Positions 62,635-64,000 of a stretch of DNA of 64,000 nt are shown here, in pieces. Source of the DNA: Diplonema japonicum (lineage: Eukaryota > Euglenozoa > Diplonemea > Diplonemida > Diplonemidae). Made by a program: the position numbers and the translations under genes. Location: the NCBI GenBank assembly GCA_964019335.1, contig OZ025663.1, positions 468,001 through 532,000 of the forward strand. The letters are read 5' to 3'. The notes beneath the pieces are model-generated. The model was not told the DNA's origin and did not search any database. It saw only the letters and a list, made by a program, of their open reading frames with translations. Within the stretch, counting starts at the first letter, position 1, and each line of letters opens with the position of its first letter.

Positions 62635-63169
62635 AAAAAAAAAAACCAGGAAATTCTTCTTCGCACATAAGGTGGGAGTCGATCCCTTTTGTTTTCCCCC
62701 TTCTTTCTTTCCGCTCCCCCCCCCCCCTTTTTTTCCCTTCTTAATTTACCCCTTTTGTGGCATTGTTTTAAAAAAAGAAGAACACGAAATAACTTATTTT
62801 ATTCACTAACAAGCTGCTTTCGAATCAAGCTGATGCCCAAGTCAATCTTGAACCTGAGGCCAACTTTGGAGGGTGACCCCATTCGAAACCCTCTTCCCAT
62901 GTGGTGGGTGTGCTTGAGAGCAGCATGGAAGTAAATAAAAGAAAAACAAAAAAAAGCTTCGCTGGGAACCGTGTACTTTTTTTTTCCCCCTCCTCTTTTC
63001 TCTTCTTCTTTCAACTCCCACTCCCTGGGGGTTTCCACTTCCCACTCGTGAAAGTCGGGTGTTCCTCCTCCCCCCCATTTTTTTTTTTTTATTTAGATGA
63101 GTCACCAAGGTTAAGACAAGCACAAAAGGGCGGGGTCCACTTCATGAAGCTGGTGCCTGGCATTCTTTC

Positions 63170-63216
<47 letters not shown>

Positions 63217-64000
63217 AGAATGGACAACAGGGAGGGGGGGTGTACTAGTATAGGACTCCTTACGTATCAATATCCACATGTGAAGTGCAACGAGATTACC
63301 CCCCCGTAGATATTGCTATTTTCTGGTGGTCTTTTTCCTCCCCCTGATTGCAGCCGCCAACCTGTCTGGAGGTACGCTGCAATTTTCCCAAGATTGCCAG
63401 CTTCCCCCCCTTTTTTTTACACCAGGTGATTTAATTTCTTGTTCCAAAAGTAATAATAAAAAAAAAGAGAGAGAGAAACAAAAAAAAATGAAGGGGGAGA
63501 AAAAAAAAAGATGGAGAAAACAATTAAAAAAAAAAAGAGGGGGGAAAAAAAAGAGAGAGAATAACATTCCTGGTTACCAAAAAAAAAAAAAAAAAAAAGA
63601 AGAGACCCCCCCCTCCCCTCGTCAAGAAATACCTGAAGCTGAAAAAACTCGGACATTTTTTTGCCAACCCGACACTTTTTTCATTTCACGGTATTTAAAA
63701 CTTGAACTCTCAGGCCAAGCTGGGCTCCGAGCGGTCCACAGCCTATATAACTTGATCTCGGGGGGGGGGGGAGAGAAGAGAAACGCGATTGAAGGGCGAG
63801 CCCCCTCCACCCCCGTCTCCTCCCTTACTCTCCCTCTTCCTCCTTGTTATTATTATCCCTTTTTTTTCTTCTTCTTTACTTCTCTCTCTTCCTCTCTCCT
63901 TTCTCCTCTCTCTCTCTTTTGCTTGTTCCATTTTTTTTTCTCTTTTTTTTTTTTTCGAAAGAAAATCAAAAACACACAGGTGCCCCCACACCAGCCCCCC
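62635..64000. other. gene-free low-complexity region at right edge
   Basis: A/T/C/G runs (T run about 63170-63210) and purine-rich blocks. Mixed islands at 62810-62935 and 63210-63400 show no recognisable gene. Confidence 0.45.

Overview
The window is nuclear DNA of a microbial eukaryote, probably a flagellated protist: it holds a dynein heavy chain and a kinesin-like gene, spliceosomal introns, three tRNA genes with internal pol III promoters, and non-LTR and piggyBac transposons. The lineage cannot be fixed from sequence alone. All 17 host protein genes lie on the + strand, and most are preceded by long pyrimidine tracts ending in AG. A PSP1 domain, CCCH fingers, a protist-type C-terminal KYGPEP-like motif and an RNase-H-bearing retroposon all occur. 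This recalls Euglenozoa (directional clusters, trans-splicing), but the many 32-63 nt cis-introns with GTATG donors do not fit ordinary kinetoplastids.

Layout. 1-1.5 kb: the 3' end of an intron-containing gene and a tRNA-Pro. 1.5-8.3 kb: a mobile-element zone with a 5'-truncated non-LTR retrotransposon (RT plus RNase H, poly-A tail) and diverged repeats. 8.3-17 kb: two SAM-domain proteins (coiled coil-SAM-WW; SAM-PDZ-PSP1) and a Thr-rich mucin-like membrane protein. 17.5-33 kb: a single-exon 4185-residue dynein heavy chain, a perfect inverted pair of tRNA-Cys genes, and a single-exon kinesin-like protein. 33.4-39.5 kb: a CCCH zinc-finger protein, a LYR-motif protein and a protein kinase. 40-45 kb: a secretory/surface group (Cys-rich type I membrane protein, cathepsin-L-like protease, large type I membrane protein). 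46-55 kb: MIB/HERC2-domain protein, SMP-30/strictosidine-synthase-like protein, Lys/Cys-rich protein, coiled-coil protein and PI4-kinase-like protein. 55-64 kb: no convincing host gene; homopolymers, a repeat family, a 95-bp direct repeat and a complete but dead piggyBac element with matched inverted ends and TTAA duplications.

The most notable point is that both cytoskeletal motors are degenerate and adjacent. The dynein has lost the AAA1 Walker-B acids, the AAA2 arginine finger that serves AAA1, and the AAA4 P-loop, but keeps AAA2 and AAA3 Walker A. The next gene is a kinesin-fold protein whose P-loop and switch motifs are gone. They may be non-motile, microtubule-binding or scaffold derivatives kept side by side.

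Coding regions were rebuilt by eye from reading frames and GT-AG junctions that keep frame. No alignment or database search was run.
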